This document shows positions 53,591 to 62,610 of a stretch of 64,000 nt of DNA, one piece after another. The notes under the pieces were generated by a model, which made no database searches, was not told the origin of the DNA, and was given only the letters and a program-made list of their open reading frames with translations. How positions within the stretch are numbered: position 1 is the stretch's first letter; every line of letters starts with the position of its first letter. The position numbers and the translations under genes are program-made. This DNA comes from CBDBCU01 sp965243185 (GTDB taxonomy: Bacteria > Chloroflexota > Dehalococcoidia > Lucifugimonadales > UBA3495), in NCBI GenBank assembly GCA_965243185.1, contig OZ251531.1, forward strand, positions 3,286,001 to 3,350,000, written 5' to 3'.

Positions 53591-56500
53591 TCAGTCGGCC
53601 GCGGCGACCATTTGTTGCAGCCGTTCCTGAAAAACCAGCAACCGCTCGATAACGCGGGTCAGCCGGGGCAGCCACGGGTCGCCCAAGCCGCGCATTGACA
53701 GCTTGATTTGCCGGTTGCCGACCCGGGCCGCCGGCCCCAAAACCCGCTCCAACGGCGCTTTGACGCTGCCCACCGCCTCCCGCAAATTCAGCGTAATGCC
53801 GGCCGGGGTATGCAGGATGGATTCAATCCCGACCGTGGCCGCCAGGGCGCGCAAGTCCAGCAAAGTCAGCAGATTCTCCGCCTCCGGGGGCAGCGGCCCA
53901 AACCGGTCGCGCAATTCCTCCCGCAATTCCGGCAGGGCGGAACGCTCCCGTACCTTGGCAAACCGCTGATACAGAGCCAGACGGGTCGGCGTGTGCGGAA
54001 TGTAACTTTCTGGCAGGGCGGCCGCTACCGGCAACTCCAATCGCGGCAATTCCGGCCGGGTCAAGTCCGGCGCCGGGCGGCCCGCCGCCGGGTCCGCCGC
54101 CCGCTTTTCCTCTTGCAACTCCGCTACCGTTTCCTCCAGCAGTTGCCCGTACAACTCCAGACCAACCGCGTGGATTTGACCGCTTTGCGCCGCGCCTAGC
54201 AGATTGCCCGCCCCCCGAATTTCCAGATCCCGCATCGCGATCCGGAAACCCGAACCCAAATCGGCCGCCTCCAGAATGGCTTGAATCCGCTGCTCGGCCG
54301 CTTCCGTAATGCGGCGGCCGCGCGGCAGTAGCAGATAGGCATAAGCCCGGTGTTCACCCCGGCCCACCCGTCCCCGCAGCTGATACAGCTGGGACAAGCC
54401 GAAACGATCCGCCCGATCCAGAATCAAGGTATTGACATTGGGCATATCCAGACCGGACTCGATAATGGTAGTGCAGACCAGCACATCCGCATCCCCCTCC
54501 GCAAAGGCTACCATCACCTCCTCCAATTCCGCTTCCGCCATCTGCCCGTGTCCCACCATAAAGCGCGCTTCCGGCACCAGTTCCGCCAGCTCCGCCGCCG
54601 TGCGGTCAATGGTTTTGACCCGATTGTGCAGAAAGAAAGTCTGCCCCCCGCGCTCGATTTCCCGCAGAATGGCTTCCCGGATGGTGTCCTCGCTGTATTC
54701 GGAGACAAAGGTTTTGACCGGCAAGCGGGCTTCCGGCGGCGTGTTCATCACGCTCATATCCCGCAGCCCCGACAAAGCCATGTGCAAGGTGCGGGGAATG
54801 GGCGTAGCGCTGAGCGTCAGCACATCCACCTCCTGCCGCAGCCGTTTCAGCGTCTCCTTGTGACTGACGCCGAACCGCTGCTCCTCATCCACCACCACCA
54901 GCCCCAGATTCTTGAACCGCACATCCTTTTGCAGCAGGCGGTGCGTACCGATGACAATATCCACCACCCCCTCCTGCAAACCCTCAATGACGCCCTGCTG
55001 TTCCTTCGGCGTGCGGAAACGGCTCAACACTTCCACCTGTATCGGATACGGACTGAGCCGCTCGCTGAAAGTGGCGTAGTGCTGCTGCGCCAGCACCGTC
55101 GTCGGCACCAGCAAGCCCACTTGCCGCCCGTCCGCCACGGTCTTAAAGGCGGCCCGCAAAGCCACTTCCGTTTTGCCGTAGCCCACATCCCCGCAAATCA
55201 GCCGATCCATCGGCTTGGGCTGCTCCATATCCAGCTTTACTTCGTCGATCGCCTGCACCTGATCCGGGGTTTCCTGATAAGGAAAGGAATCCTCCAGTTC
55301 CAGCTGCCAGGCCGTATCGCCGCCGAACTGATGCCCCTCAGCCGCCTGGCGGGCCGCGTACAGTTTCAGCAGTTCCTCCGCCAATTCCCGGGTCGAGCCT
55401 TTGACCCGTTCCTTCATCCGGGCCCACTCGGCAGTCCCCAGCCGGGTCAAGCTCGGCGGCTGGTCTTGCGCGCCCACATAAGCCCCCACCCGATCCAAAT
55501 GGTCGGTGGGAACATAGAGCTTGTCGCTGTCGGCGTACTCCAGCACCAGATACTCTTTAGCGTCGCCATTGTCCCCCATTTGCGTGGTGCCGGCAAAGCG
55601 GGCAATGCCATGGTCAATATGCACCACATAGCTGCCCGGCGTCAGTTCCGACAGGATAATATCCTCGCCCAAAGAATTGCGGGCGCGGGGCGTCCGGTAA
55701 CGGCGTTCCTTGACCGTGCCAAACAGTTCCCCATCGGTCAGCAGAGTAAGCGATGCGGCGGCTTGCTTTCCCTGGCCCAACCCAGCCGCCGTCCAGCCCT
55801 CCGCCAGAGAACCGGGTATCAGGTAAATCCGCCCCGGCTGCGGCCGGTCATCCAAAGCTTCCGCCCGGGCCGCGCCAATGCCCGATTCGGCCAAAACCTC
55901 CTCCAAACGGCGGGTGTGCTGACTGACCGCAACCACCGCTTGCCCTTGCCGCAATCGGGTTTTCAAGTCATCGCTGAACTGCTCCAGTTGCCCCAAGTAA
56001 GCCGGAGCCGTCTGGAACAGGCGATCCACCCCATCGCCAACCCAACTTTCCAGCAATACCCGTTCCTTATGCCGCGCCAAGCCCGCGGACAATTCCCGCC
56101 AAGTCAAATAGGGCGAAGGAAAGTTGCCGGGCAGCTCGCCGCGCCCTTCCCGGCTTTCCCGCATCCGGAAAAACTTTTCCTCCAGGTCCAAAGCCTCGGT
56201 TTCAATCTGGCTTTCCCGATCCAGTACCAGCACGGCGTCCGCCGGCAGGCAATCGAGCAGGCTGTTACTGTTCAGCAAGCCGTTGTAAAAAGAAAGGGTT
56301 TCGATGTTGGGATTGGCGAACAGTTCAACCAGCTCCTCCTCGATCCGTTCCCGGGTGGCCGCCGAACCCTTGGTAAAGTCGATGGCCGCAGTACGCCGCG
56401 CCATTTCCCCTTGCCCCGCCAAGCCCGGCAGCTGCTCCCGGGCCGGGATGACCACTACCTCGGCAGCGGCCTCGCCATCCATCTCCACCGGCATCGAGCG

Positions 56501-57184
56501 TTGGGTATAAGGGTCAAAGGGGCGTAGCGTATCCACTTCATCCCCCCACAACTCCAGCCGCCAGGGATATTCGCAATGCGGCGGGAAAATATCGATGATG
56601 CCGCCCCGTTGACTGAAAGCGCCGGGACTTTCGACCAACGGCTCGTGCCGGTAGCCCAAACGAACCCACGCCGCCAGCAGTTCCTCAATGCGGGCAATGC
56701 GCTGCCCCACCCGCAGCCGGGTAAAAGCCCCGGTATCCCCATCCTCCCCGGCCAGCACCGACGCCGGCAAAGTCAGCCGCAAGGCCGCCGCCACCGAAGC
56801 TACCACCAGCGGCGGCCGTTGCTTATCCGCTGCCCTATCAGAATTGACCGCGGCCGCCGCCAATACCGACAAGGCAGTCAGCCGCTGGTTAACCGTGCGG
56901 GCATCCACCGCCAACCGCTCAAAGGGCAGCACCTCCGGCTCCGGCAGCAGATAGACCGGCACCTCCTCCCCCAAGTAAGTCAGCAACTGGTCATGGAGCC
57001 GCCGGGAATCCTCCGGGCGCGGCGTCAGTACCAGCATCGGCCGTCGCCGGCTAATCCATAAAGACGCCAGATAAACCGGCCGCGCCCCCCGCCGCGCGGT
57101 GATGCGGCCCAACTCCCCATTGCCCGGGTCCACCGCCCGGGGGATAACGCCGTCAAAAGCGGAAAGGATACCGGATAAGGACAT
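53591..57184 (-). CDS. mfd: Transcription-repair coupling factor Mfd
   Basis: Mfd removes RNA polymerase stalled at lesions and recruits UvrA. ATG 57184 with TTGGAG upstream gives 1197 aa, a normal length; the frame is open to 57310 without support. The UvrB-like N-terminus (LLPEPEVLPFERLAVD, SPGAFSQRGGIIDIFPP) is followed by the RNAP-interacting domain (GSYVVHIDHGIARFAG), helicase motifs GDVGYGKTEVALRAAF, VDEEQRFGV, LSATPIPRTLHMAL, the TRG motif with LRGRVGRGEHRAYAYLL, and the C-terminal regulatory domain. Confidence 0.97.
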   Translation of the reverse strand: MSLSGILSAFDGVIPRAVDPGNGELGRITARRGARPVYLASLWISRRRPMLVLTPRPEDSRRLHDQLLTYLGEEVPVYLLPEPEVLPFERLAVDARTVNQRLTALSVLAAAAVNSDRAADKQRPPLVVASVAAALRLTLPASVLAGEDGDTGAFTRLRVGQRIARIEELLAAWVRLGYRHEPLVESPGAFSQRGGIIDIFPPHCEYPWRLELWGDEVDTLRPFDPYTQRSMPVEMDGEAAAEVVVIPAREQLPGLAGQGEMARRTAAIDFTKGSAATRERIEEELVELFANPNIETLSFYNGLLNSNSLLDCLPADAVLVLDRESQIETEALDLEEKFFRMRESREGRGELPGNFPSPYLTWRELSAGLARHKERVLLESWVGDGVDRLFQTAPAYLGQLEQFSDDLKTRLRQGQAVVAVSQHTRRLEEVLAESGIGAARAEALDDRPQPGRIYLIPGSLAEGWTAAGLGQGKQAAASLTLLTDGELFGTVKERRYRTPRARNSLGEDIILSELTPGSYVVHIDHGIARFAGTTQMGDNGDAKEYLVLEYADSDKLYVPTDHLDRVGAYVGAQDQPPSLTRLGTAEWARMKERVKGSTRELAEELLKLYAARQAAEGHQFGGDTAWQLELEDSFPYQETPDQVQAIDEVKLDMEQPKPMDRLICGDVGYGKTEVALRAAFKTVADGRQVGLLVPTTVLAQQHYATFSERLSPYPIQVEVLSRFRTPKEQQGVIEGLQEGVVDIVIGTHRLLQKDVRFKNLGLVVVDEEQRFGVSHKETLKRLRQEVDVLTLSATPIPRTLHMALSGLRDMSVMNTPPEARLPVKTFVSEYSEDTIREAILREIERGGQTFFLHNRVKTIDRTAAELAELVPEARFMVGHGQMAEAELEEVMVAFAEGDADVLVCTTIIESGLDMPNVNTLILDRADRFGLSQLYQLRGRVGRGEHRAYAYLLLPRGRRITEAAEQRIQAILEAADLGSGFRIAMRDLEIRGAGNLLGAAQSGQIHAVGLELYGQLLEETVAELQEEKRAADPAAGRPAPDLTRPELPRLELPVAAALPESYIPHTPTRLALYQRFAKVRERSALPELREELRDRFGPLPPEAENLLTLLDLRALAATVGIESILHTPAGITLNLREAVGSVKAPLERVLGPAARVGNRQIKLSMRGLGDPWLPRLTRVIERLLVFQERLQQMVAAAD

Positions 57185-57246
57185 ATACGGATTTACTCCA
57201 ACTTTTCTTGGGCCTTGAGCTAATTTACCAATAGCAATAGGGAAAA

Positions 57247-57268
57247 GGGCTAACGCCGGCGTTAGCCC
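57247..57268. repeat. Perfect 22-bp palindrome upstream of mfd
   Basis: GGGCTAACGCC joined to its exact reverse complement GGCGTTAGCCC. It lies between the mfd start and the IS30 transposase end. It could terminate transcription from the IS or be an operator. Confidence 0.6.
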
Positions 57269-57332
57269 CGATTTCCTCCCTATTGTAGCCCCTAATTGGC
57301 ATACCGGCAAGGGGCTGACGGCAGATTTCCCC

Positions 57333-58301
57333 TCACTTTTGCCCTATCCCCTCATCCGCCGGGGTTTGATACCCCAAACACTGCCGGGGCGTATTATTGT
57401 ACGCCCGCACCCGCGCGATTAACAACTCCTCCGGCAAAGTCGCCAAATCCGTCCGCCGCGGCAGCGTCCGCCGCAGTCGCCCGATGGCATTCTCCACCCC
57501 GCCCTTCTGCCACGGCGAATGAGTGTCGCAAAAGTAGGTGGCAATCCCCTGCTCGTGTAGCCGATAGTGGCGGGCGAACTCGGCCCCGTTGTCAAAGGTC
57601 ACCGTCTGCCGCCACTCCGCTGGCAGCACATTCAGCACTTGGCCGATGACCGCAGCGATGGGTTCCGCCGCCTTGCCCTGGGGCAGGCGCAAGGCCACCA
57701 GCAAGCAGGAGCGGCGTTCCTCCAATACTAGGGCGGCTTGCCCGTAGGCGCTGAACAGCATCAAGTCCGCTTCCCAATGCCCGGGCGTCTGCCGGGTCGC
57801 GGCCGCCGCCGGCCGGGCGTCCAGTCCCTGCCGGTAGGGAATGCGACTGCCAGCCTGCCCCCGCTTGCTCCGCCCCCGGCGGGTTTTGCCCTGCGGCAAG
57901 TAATGCCGCCAGTCATACGCCTTGCCCCGCCGGATTTGGGCATCAATGAACCGGTAGATGGTCTCGTAGGACAACACCGTCCGACCCATCTCCCGTTTCA
58001 AGCGACCGCATACCTGCTGCGGCGACCACCCGGCTTTGAGCCGGGCCAACACCCACTCCCGCAAAGCGGCGTCCCGTTCCAACTTGGAGCCTTGCCACCG
58101 CCGAGCCCGGGCTTGCTGGTCAGCATAAGCCGGCTGATCGCCCCGCTGTCGGGAGCTGCCGTTGCGTTTCACCTCCCGAGTAATGGTTGATGGCGCGCGA
58201 TCCAAAGCTGCCGCGATTTGGCGGTAGGAGCAGCCCGCGGCTTGTAGTCGGGCCAGTTCACACCGCTCTGCCAAGGTAAGCTGTTGATACCGAGTTCCCA
58301 T
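57333..58301 (-). CDS. IS30-family transposase
   Basis: The 322-residue protein has the IS30 N-terminal HTH pair (LTLAERCELARLQAAGCSYR, QIAAALDRAPSTITREVKRN), a DDE core with HWEADLML, TVTFDNGAEFARH and the glutamate in WQKGGVENAIGRLRR, ending with YNNTPRQCLGYQTPAD. The frame is intact, so it may be active. I could not find convincing terminal inverted repeats, so the element's ends are not given. It lies upstream of mfd in the same orientation. Confidence 0.95.
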   Translation of the reverse strand: MGTRYQQLTLAERCELARLQAAGCSYRQIAAALDRAPSTITREVKRNGSSRQRGDQPAYADQQARARRWQGSKLERDAALREWVLARLKAGWSPQQVCGRLKREMGRTVLSYETIYRFIDAQIRRGKAYDWRHYLPQGKTRRGRSKRGQAGSRIPYRQGLDARPAAAATRQTPGHWEADLMLFSAYGQAALVLEERRSCLLVALRLPQGKAAEPIAAVIGQVLNVLPAEWRQTVTFDNGAEFARHYRLHEQGIATYFCDTHSPWQKGGVENAIGRLRRTLPRRTDLATLPEELLIARVRAYNNTPRQCLGYQTPADEGIGQK

Positions 58302-58525
58302 TGCAGCGCCTCCGCCAGAAAGTGTTGCACTTCCTTTGTGAATTTAGCGAATCCAGACTCCCCACCTTTTCCCCGCCCGTTGTCAAAAGTTTGACAACCC
58401 CTTAACCCCTTATTATACTTGCCGCCACCTACCCCTTATGGCATCCGGGGCAGCGGCCTTTGCGCCCTTTCCCGGAACGCATTACTTACGGCAATCCTGT
58501 CGGCAGGTTTAGCGGAGGTATCTTT

Positions 58526-60484
58526 ATGACCCGACCCTTGCTCCCCCACACCCGGCTGCTGGCCACCCTGGCGGCCGTCTTAACCTTGGCCCTCATTATC
58601 GCCTGCGGTTCCGCCGCCCCACAACCGGCGGCCCCGGCCAGTGAACCGGCCGCGCCGGCCCAACCGGCGGCACCGCAGCAACAGCCCGCCGCCCCGGCCG
58701 CAGAGCCGGCCGTCCCCCGCCAGCCGGCCCAACAAGAACCCAGCGGCGGCGCGGCAACCACCGACCGCGGCGCCGCTGCTCCCCAGCAAACTTCGCCCAC
58801 CATCGACCCCTCCGGGCCGCAGACCACCCGGCAGGAATATGTTGTTCCCACCCCGGTTCCCCAAGCCGAACCGGCCCCGGCTGTGGCTGAGGTCACCGTG
58901 GACAATCGGATGGACAAGGTAGGCGTCGCCGTGGGCGGCCAATCCTGGGACTCCAACTACACCTACAAAGTCAACATCGGCGGTTTCCTCGACAAGTGGC
59001 CGGTCTATGAATACCTGGTCGGCGTGGACAACGCCAGCGGCGCTTACATCCCGGAGTTGGCTACTTCCTGGGAAATGTCTCCGGACGGCCGGGATTGGAC
59101 TTTCAACCTGCGCGAAGGCGTCCAATGGCAGGACGGCTATGGCGAATTCACCGCCGACGACGTCCGCCATTCCCTCTGGCTCTTGGTGCAGCCCACCGCC
59201 AAGCCCAGCGGCGTCAGCACCTGGCGCAAAATTATGGGCGTCAACAAGGGTGATGACGAAGCCGCCGTTACCCAGCGCGCCGCGGAAGTCGTGGAAATCG
59301 TCAACGACAATCAGGTAGTCATCCACTTGGGCATCGTCCTGCCCGAAGCCCTCTTTAACTTGGGCAAGCGGCGCAACCTGCCCATCGAAAGCAAAGCCCG
59401 CTGGGACGCCGTCGGCGACGAAGGTATGGGCGACAAAATGGTTGGCACCGGCCCCCTCAGCTATGTCGAGCGGGTCGAAGGCTCCCATGTCCTCTATGAC
59501 GCTGCCGAGGAACACTGGCGCGTCGTCCCCCAGTATGACCAACTGGAGTACCGGGCCATTGCCGAAAGCCAAACCCGCTTGGCCGCCCTGCTCACCGAAC
59601 AGGTGCATCTCGCCGTCATCGAGCGCTCCGTGCGCGACCAGGTTATCGAGCGGGATCTGGAATTCGTCTCCGGCGTCTATCCCGGCATTCACCACTTTTG
59701 GCACTTCTGGGGCAACTACCACACCGAACCGGACACCCTGGATCCGGACAACCCCCTGCTGAACCGGCAAGTGCGCCAGGCTATGGTCAAGGCCGTCAAC
59801 CGGGACGCCATTGCCCAAGCCCTGCTGCCCGGGGCCAAAGTGGACACCCGGGTTGCCACCAGCTTTACCGCCCTGGATGAACAGGTCTGGCCCGGCTTGA
59901 TTAACCCGGAGTGGGATGACCGTTGGGATGAAGTGTACGGCTATGACCCGGCCGCCGCCCGCCAGTTGCTGGCTGCCGCCGGCTACGCTGACGGGTTCGA
60001 GTTCACCCTGGCCCTCGACTCCAGCACCGCCTTGCCCGAAATCGTCGACATCGGCCAGGCTATGGCTCTGGACTTCGAGGCCGTCGGGCTGCAACCGAAA
60101 CTGGCTAACATCGAAGCCAGCGAAATCCGTTCCCAGCGGCGCGCCCGGGAAATCCACAACACCATCTCCGGCACCGCCGGCTACAACTACACCGTCTATC
60201 ACCTGGAAACCCGCTTCTGCACCTGCGGCTCCGTCCACGCCTTCCAGGACGCCTTTATCGACCAGAAAATCGAGGAACTGGGAACTACCATCGAGCAGGA
60301 TAAGCGCACCGCCCTGATGCGGGAAATCGGCGACTTCTGCTTCGAGCAAATCTGCACCCTGCCCATGTTCGACGTCGCCCCGGACATTGCCGTGAACCCC
60401 AAATACATCAAGAGCTACGTTTTCCCGGGGTTCATCAGCGGCTTCTACACCCACCTGGAATACATCGAGACCATCCCCCAATAG
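58526..60484 (+). CDS. ABC transporter substrate-binding lipoprotein, peptide/nickel family 5
   Basis: ATG 58526 has GGAGG upstream and gives 652 aa. The signal peptide ends in lipobox LIIACGS, followed by a long Pro/Ala/Gln linker (to about residue 130). The family 5 (DppA/OppA) domain shows YEYLVGVDNASGAYIPELAT, SWEMSPDGRDWTFNLREGVQ, FTADDVRHSLWLL and YDPAAARQLLAAAGYADGFE. It is first of three transporter genes. It captures an oligopeptide or similar solute outside the membrane; the ligand is unknown. Confidence 0.93.
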   Translation: MTRPLLPHTRLLATLAAVLTLALIIACGSAAPQPAAPASEPAAPAQPAAPQQQPAAPAAEPAVPRQPAQQEPSGGAATTDRGAAAPQQTSPTIDPSGPQTTRQEYVVPTPVPQAEPAPAVAEVTVDNRMDKVGVAVGGQSWDSNYTYKVNIGGFLDKWPVYEYLVGVDNASGAYIPELATSWEMSPDGRDWTFNLREGVQWQDGYGEFTADDVRHSLWLLVQPTAKPSGVSTWRKIMGVNKGDDEAAVTQRAAEVVEIVNDNQVVIHLGIVLPEALFNLGKRRNLPIESKARWDAVGDEGMGDKMVGTGPLSYVERVEGSHVLYDAAEEHWRVVPQYDQLEYRAIAESQTRLAALLTEQVHLAVIERSVRDQVIERDLEFVSGVYPGIHHFWHFWGNYHTEPDTLDPDNPLLNRQVRQAMVKAVNRDAIAQALLPGAKVDTRVATSFTALDEQVWPGLINPEWDDRWDEVYGYDPAAARQLLAAAGYADGFEFTLALDSSTALPEIVDIGQAMALDFEAVGLQPKLANIEASEIRSQRRAREIHNTISGTAGYNYTVYHLETRFCTCGSVHAFQDAFIDQKIEELGTTIEQDKRTALMREIGDFCFEQICTLPMFDVAPDIAVNPKYIKSYVFPGFISGFYTHLEYIETIPQ

Positions 60485-60518
60485 CCGGCGGACTGGTCTT
60501 GCCGTAAGCCAAACTAAC

Positions 60519-60567
60519 GGAGCGCGCTGCAACGCCCGTACGCCAGCCCCAGCGTTAGGCGCGCTCC
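60519..60567 (+). terminator. Hairpin between binding-protein and permease genes
   Basis: GGAGCGCGC (60519-60527) pairs with GCGCGCTCC (60559-60567), extended by AACGC/GCGTT. With no T-run, it may act as an mRNA-stabilising or attenuating hairpin in the 216-bp gap, keeping binding-protein levels above permease levels. Confidence 0.55.
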
Positions 60568-60700
60568 CCGCCAGCCAATCATCCCCGGCAACCCCTATCC
60601 TTAACCAGAACCGGACAACCCGGCAACAGCCGCTCCAACCCCCTCCGGCAACAGTAGCAACAGTCCCGACACCGGCAGCAACAGCGACCTCGAGGGAGAA

Positions 60701-61624
60701 ATGCAGCGTTACATCATTGTCCGCCTGTTTCACGCTCTCCTGGCCCTGTTTGCCATGAGCATCATCGTCTTTTCCCTCGCCCGCATCTCCGGCAATCCGA
60801 TGGATGTATTGCTCCCGGAGGACGCCACGGAGCAGGATTACATTCAGACCGCCGAACTGTGGGGTTTGGACGAGCCGCTGCATATCCAGTACCTGGTCTA
60901 TGTCGGCAACATCTTTCGCGGCAACTTCGGCGTCTCCATCAAGTGGCCCGGCCGTTCCACCCTCGACTTAATCCTGGCCCGCCTGCCGGCCACCTTGCAA
61001 CTTTCCTTCTTTGCCCTCATTGTCGCCGCCCTCCTGGCCTTGCCTTTGGGCGTACTGGTCGCGGTGAAAAAAGACACCGGCATTGACTACGCCGGCAAGG
61101 TCGTCGCCTTGCTCGGCCAAGCCGCCCCTTCCTTTTGGGTCGGCATCATACTTATCTGGATTTTCGCCGTAACTTTAGGCTGGCTGCCGGCTTCCGGGCG
61201 CGGCGGCATCACCAGCTTGGTCCTCCCGGCATTCGCCCTCGGCTGGTTTCAAGTGGCCGCCGTAATGCGCTTGACCCGTTCCTCAATGCTCGAGGTGCTG
61301 GACAGCGAATATGTCAAACTGGCCCGCATCAAAGGGATACCTAACTGGAAAGTCATCTGGAAACACTGCCTCCGCAACGCCGCCATTGCCCCCTTGACCT
61401 ACTTCGGTTTCATCCTCGGCGGCTTCCTGACCGGCTCCGTCGTCATCGAAACCGTCTTTGCTTGGCCCGGCGTCGGCTTATTAGCCATTGACGCCCTCGA
61501 AGCCCGGGATTTTCAGGTAGTCCAAAGCGTCGTACTCTTTTTCGGCGTCATTTATATTGCTAGCAATTTGTTGGTCGATATACTCTACGCCTACCTCGAC
61601 CCCCGCATCCGTTACACTTCCTAG
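60701..61624 (+). CDS. Peptide-type ABC transporter permease (DppB-like)
   Basis: The 307-residue inner-membrane protein has about six helices. The first is in YIIVRLFHALLALFAMSIIV. The EAA loop reads YVKLARIKGIPNWKVIWKHC, and the C-terminus ends LLVDILYAYLDPRIRY, both DppB-type. GAGGGAGAA lies before the ATG. It pairs with the DppC-like permease 59 bp downstream. No ATPase genes (DppD/F) follow, so these must be elsewhere. Confidence 0.95.
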   Translation: MQRYIIVRLFHALLALFAMSIIVFSLARISGNPMDVLLPEDATEQDYIQTAELWGLDEPLHIQYLVYVGNIFRGNFGVSIKWPGRSTLDLILARLPATLQLSFFALIVAALLALPLGVLVAVKKDTGIDYAGKVVALLGQAAPSFWVGIILIWIFAVTLGWLPASGRGGITSLVLPAFALGWFQVAAVMRLTRSSMLEVLDSEYVKLARIKGIPNWKVIWKHCLRNAAIAPLTYFGFILGGFLTGSVVIETVFAWPGVGLLAIDALEARDFQVVQSVVLFFGVIYIASNLLVDILYAYLDPRIRYTS

Positions 61625-61683
61625 CTCCGTTGCCCCCGGACAACCTCAATCCTACCGGGCAATGCTTTAAGGGAGCGGCCGTA

Positions 61684-62586
61684 ATGGCAGCAAACATCGC
61701 CGAAGTTCCGGCCCCGCGCGGCCCCACCGCCGGCCCCCTGCGCCGGGCCATGGCATTCGCCCGCCGCTTTCCCCTGCTCTCCTTGGCCGTGATGCTGTTC
61801 GTCCTGGTCATCCCGGCCCTGTTCGCCGACTATGTAGCTCCCCACGAACCCACCAAAGGCAATGTCCTGGAGCGATTGCAGCCCCCGGCTTGGCTCGAGG
61901 GCGGCTCCTGGAAACACCCCTTGGGGACGGACAAATTGGGGCGGGATATGCTCAGCCGCATCATCTACGGGGCGCGCATTTCCCTGACCATCGCCGCCAT
62001 TTCCATCGTTTGCGGCGGCATCGTCGGCACCACCTTGGGCTTACTCGCCGGCTACTTTGGCGGCCTGTGGGACCACATCATAATGCGCCTGGTGGACATC
62101 AAAATCTCCATTCCCTCCATCCTGCTGGCATTGATCCTGGCCGCCGCTTTAGGCCCCAGTTATTTCACCGTAATAATCGTAGTGGCTTTGACCCTGTGGA
62201 CGCGCTACGCCCGCCTGGTGCGCGGCGAAGTGTTAAGCCTCCGCAGCCAGGATTTCATATCCCGGGCCAAGGTCGCCGGCGCCTCCACCCCCCGCATCAT
62301 CCTGCGCCATCTCTTGCCCAATGTAGTCAACACCATCATCGTACTGGCGACTTTGGAAGTAGGAGTAGTAATCATCCTCGAAGCCTCCCTCAGTTTCCTC
62401 GGCGCCGGCATCCCGCCGCCCAACCCGGCGTGGGGACTGATGGTAGCCGACGGCCGGGCATTGGTCATCAACGCCTGGTGGCTCTCCTTTTTCCCCGGCC
62501 TCGCCATCCTGCTGACCGTCCTGTCCATGAACCTCCTCGGCGACTGGCTCCGCGACCGCCTCGACCCCAAACTGCGCAATGTGTAG
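61684..62586 (+). CDS. Peptide-type ABC transporter permease (DppC-like)
   Basis: ATG 61684 with AAGGGAGC gives 300 aa. It has the DppC-type periplasmic segment WKHPLGTDKLGRDMLSRIIY, EAA loop FISRAKVAGASTPRIILRHL and the LEASLSFLGAGIPPPNPAWG motif, ending LLGDWLRDRLDPKLRN. It forms the channel with the preceding DppB-like protein. The next gene on the strand is an unrelated HEPN-TPR gene 24 bp on. Confidence 0.95.
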   Translation: MAANIAEVPAPRGPTAGPLRRAMAFARRFPLLSLAVMLFVLVIPALFADYVAPHEPTKGNVLERLQPPAWLEGGSWKHPLGTDKLGRDMLSRIIYGARISLTIAAISIVCGGIVGTTLGLLAGYFGGLWDHIIMRLVDIKISIPSILLALILAAALGPSYFTVIIVVALTLWTRYARLVRGEVLSLRSQDFISRAKVAGASTPRIILRHLLPNVVNTIIVLATLEVGVVIILEASLSFLGAGIPPPNPAWGLMVADGRALVINAWWLSFFPGLAILLTVLSMNLLGDWLRDRLDPKLRNV

Positions 62587-62610
62587 GGGGCAGGATACTC
62601 GGGGGAAACT

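Noticed and set aside
54350..56527. 725-aa plus-strand frame opposite mfd
   Set aside because: Antisense shadow of mfd, with no domain or ribosome site.
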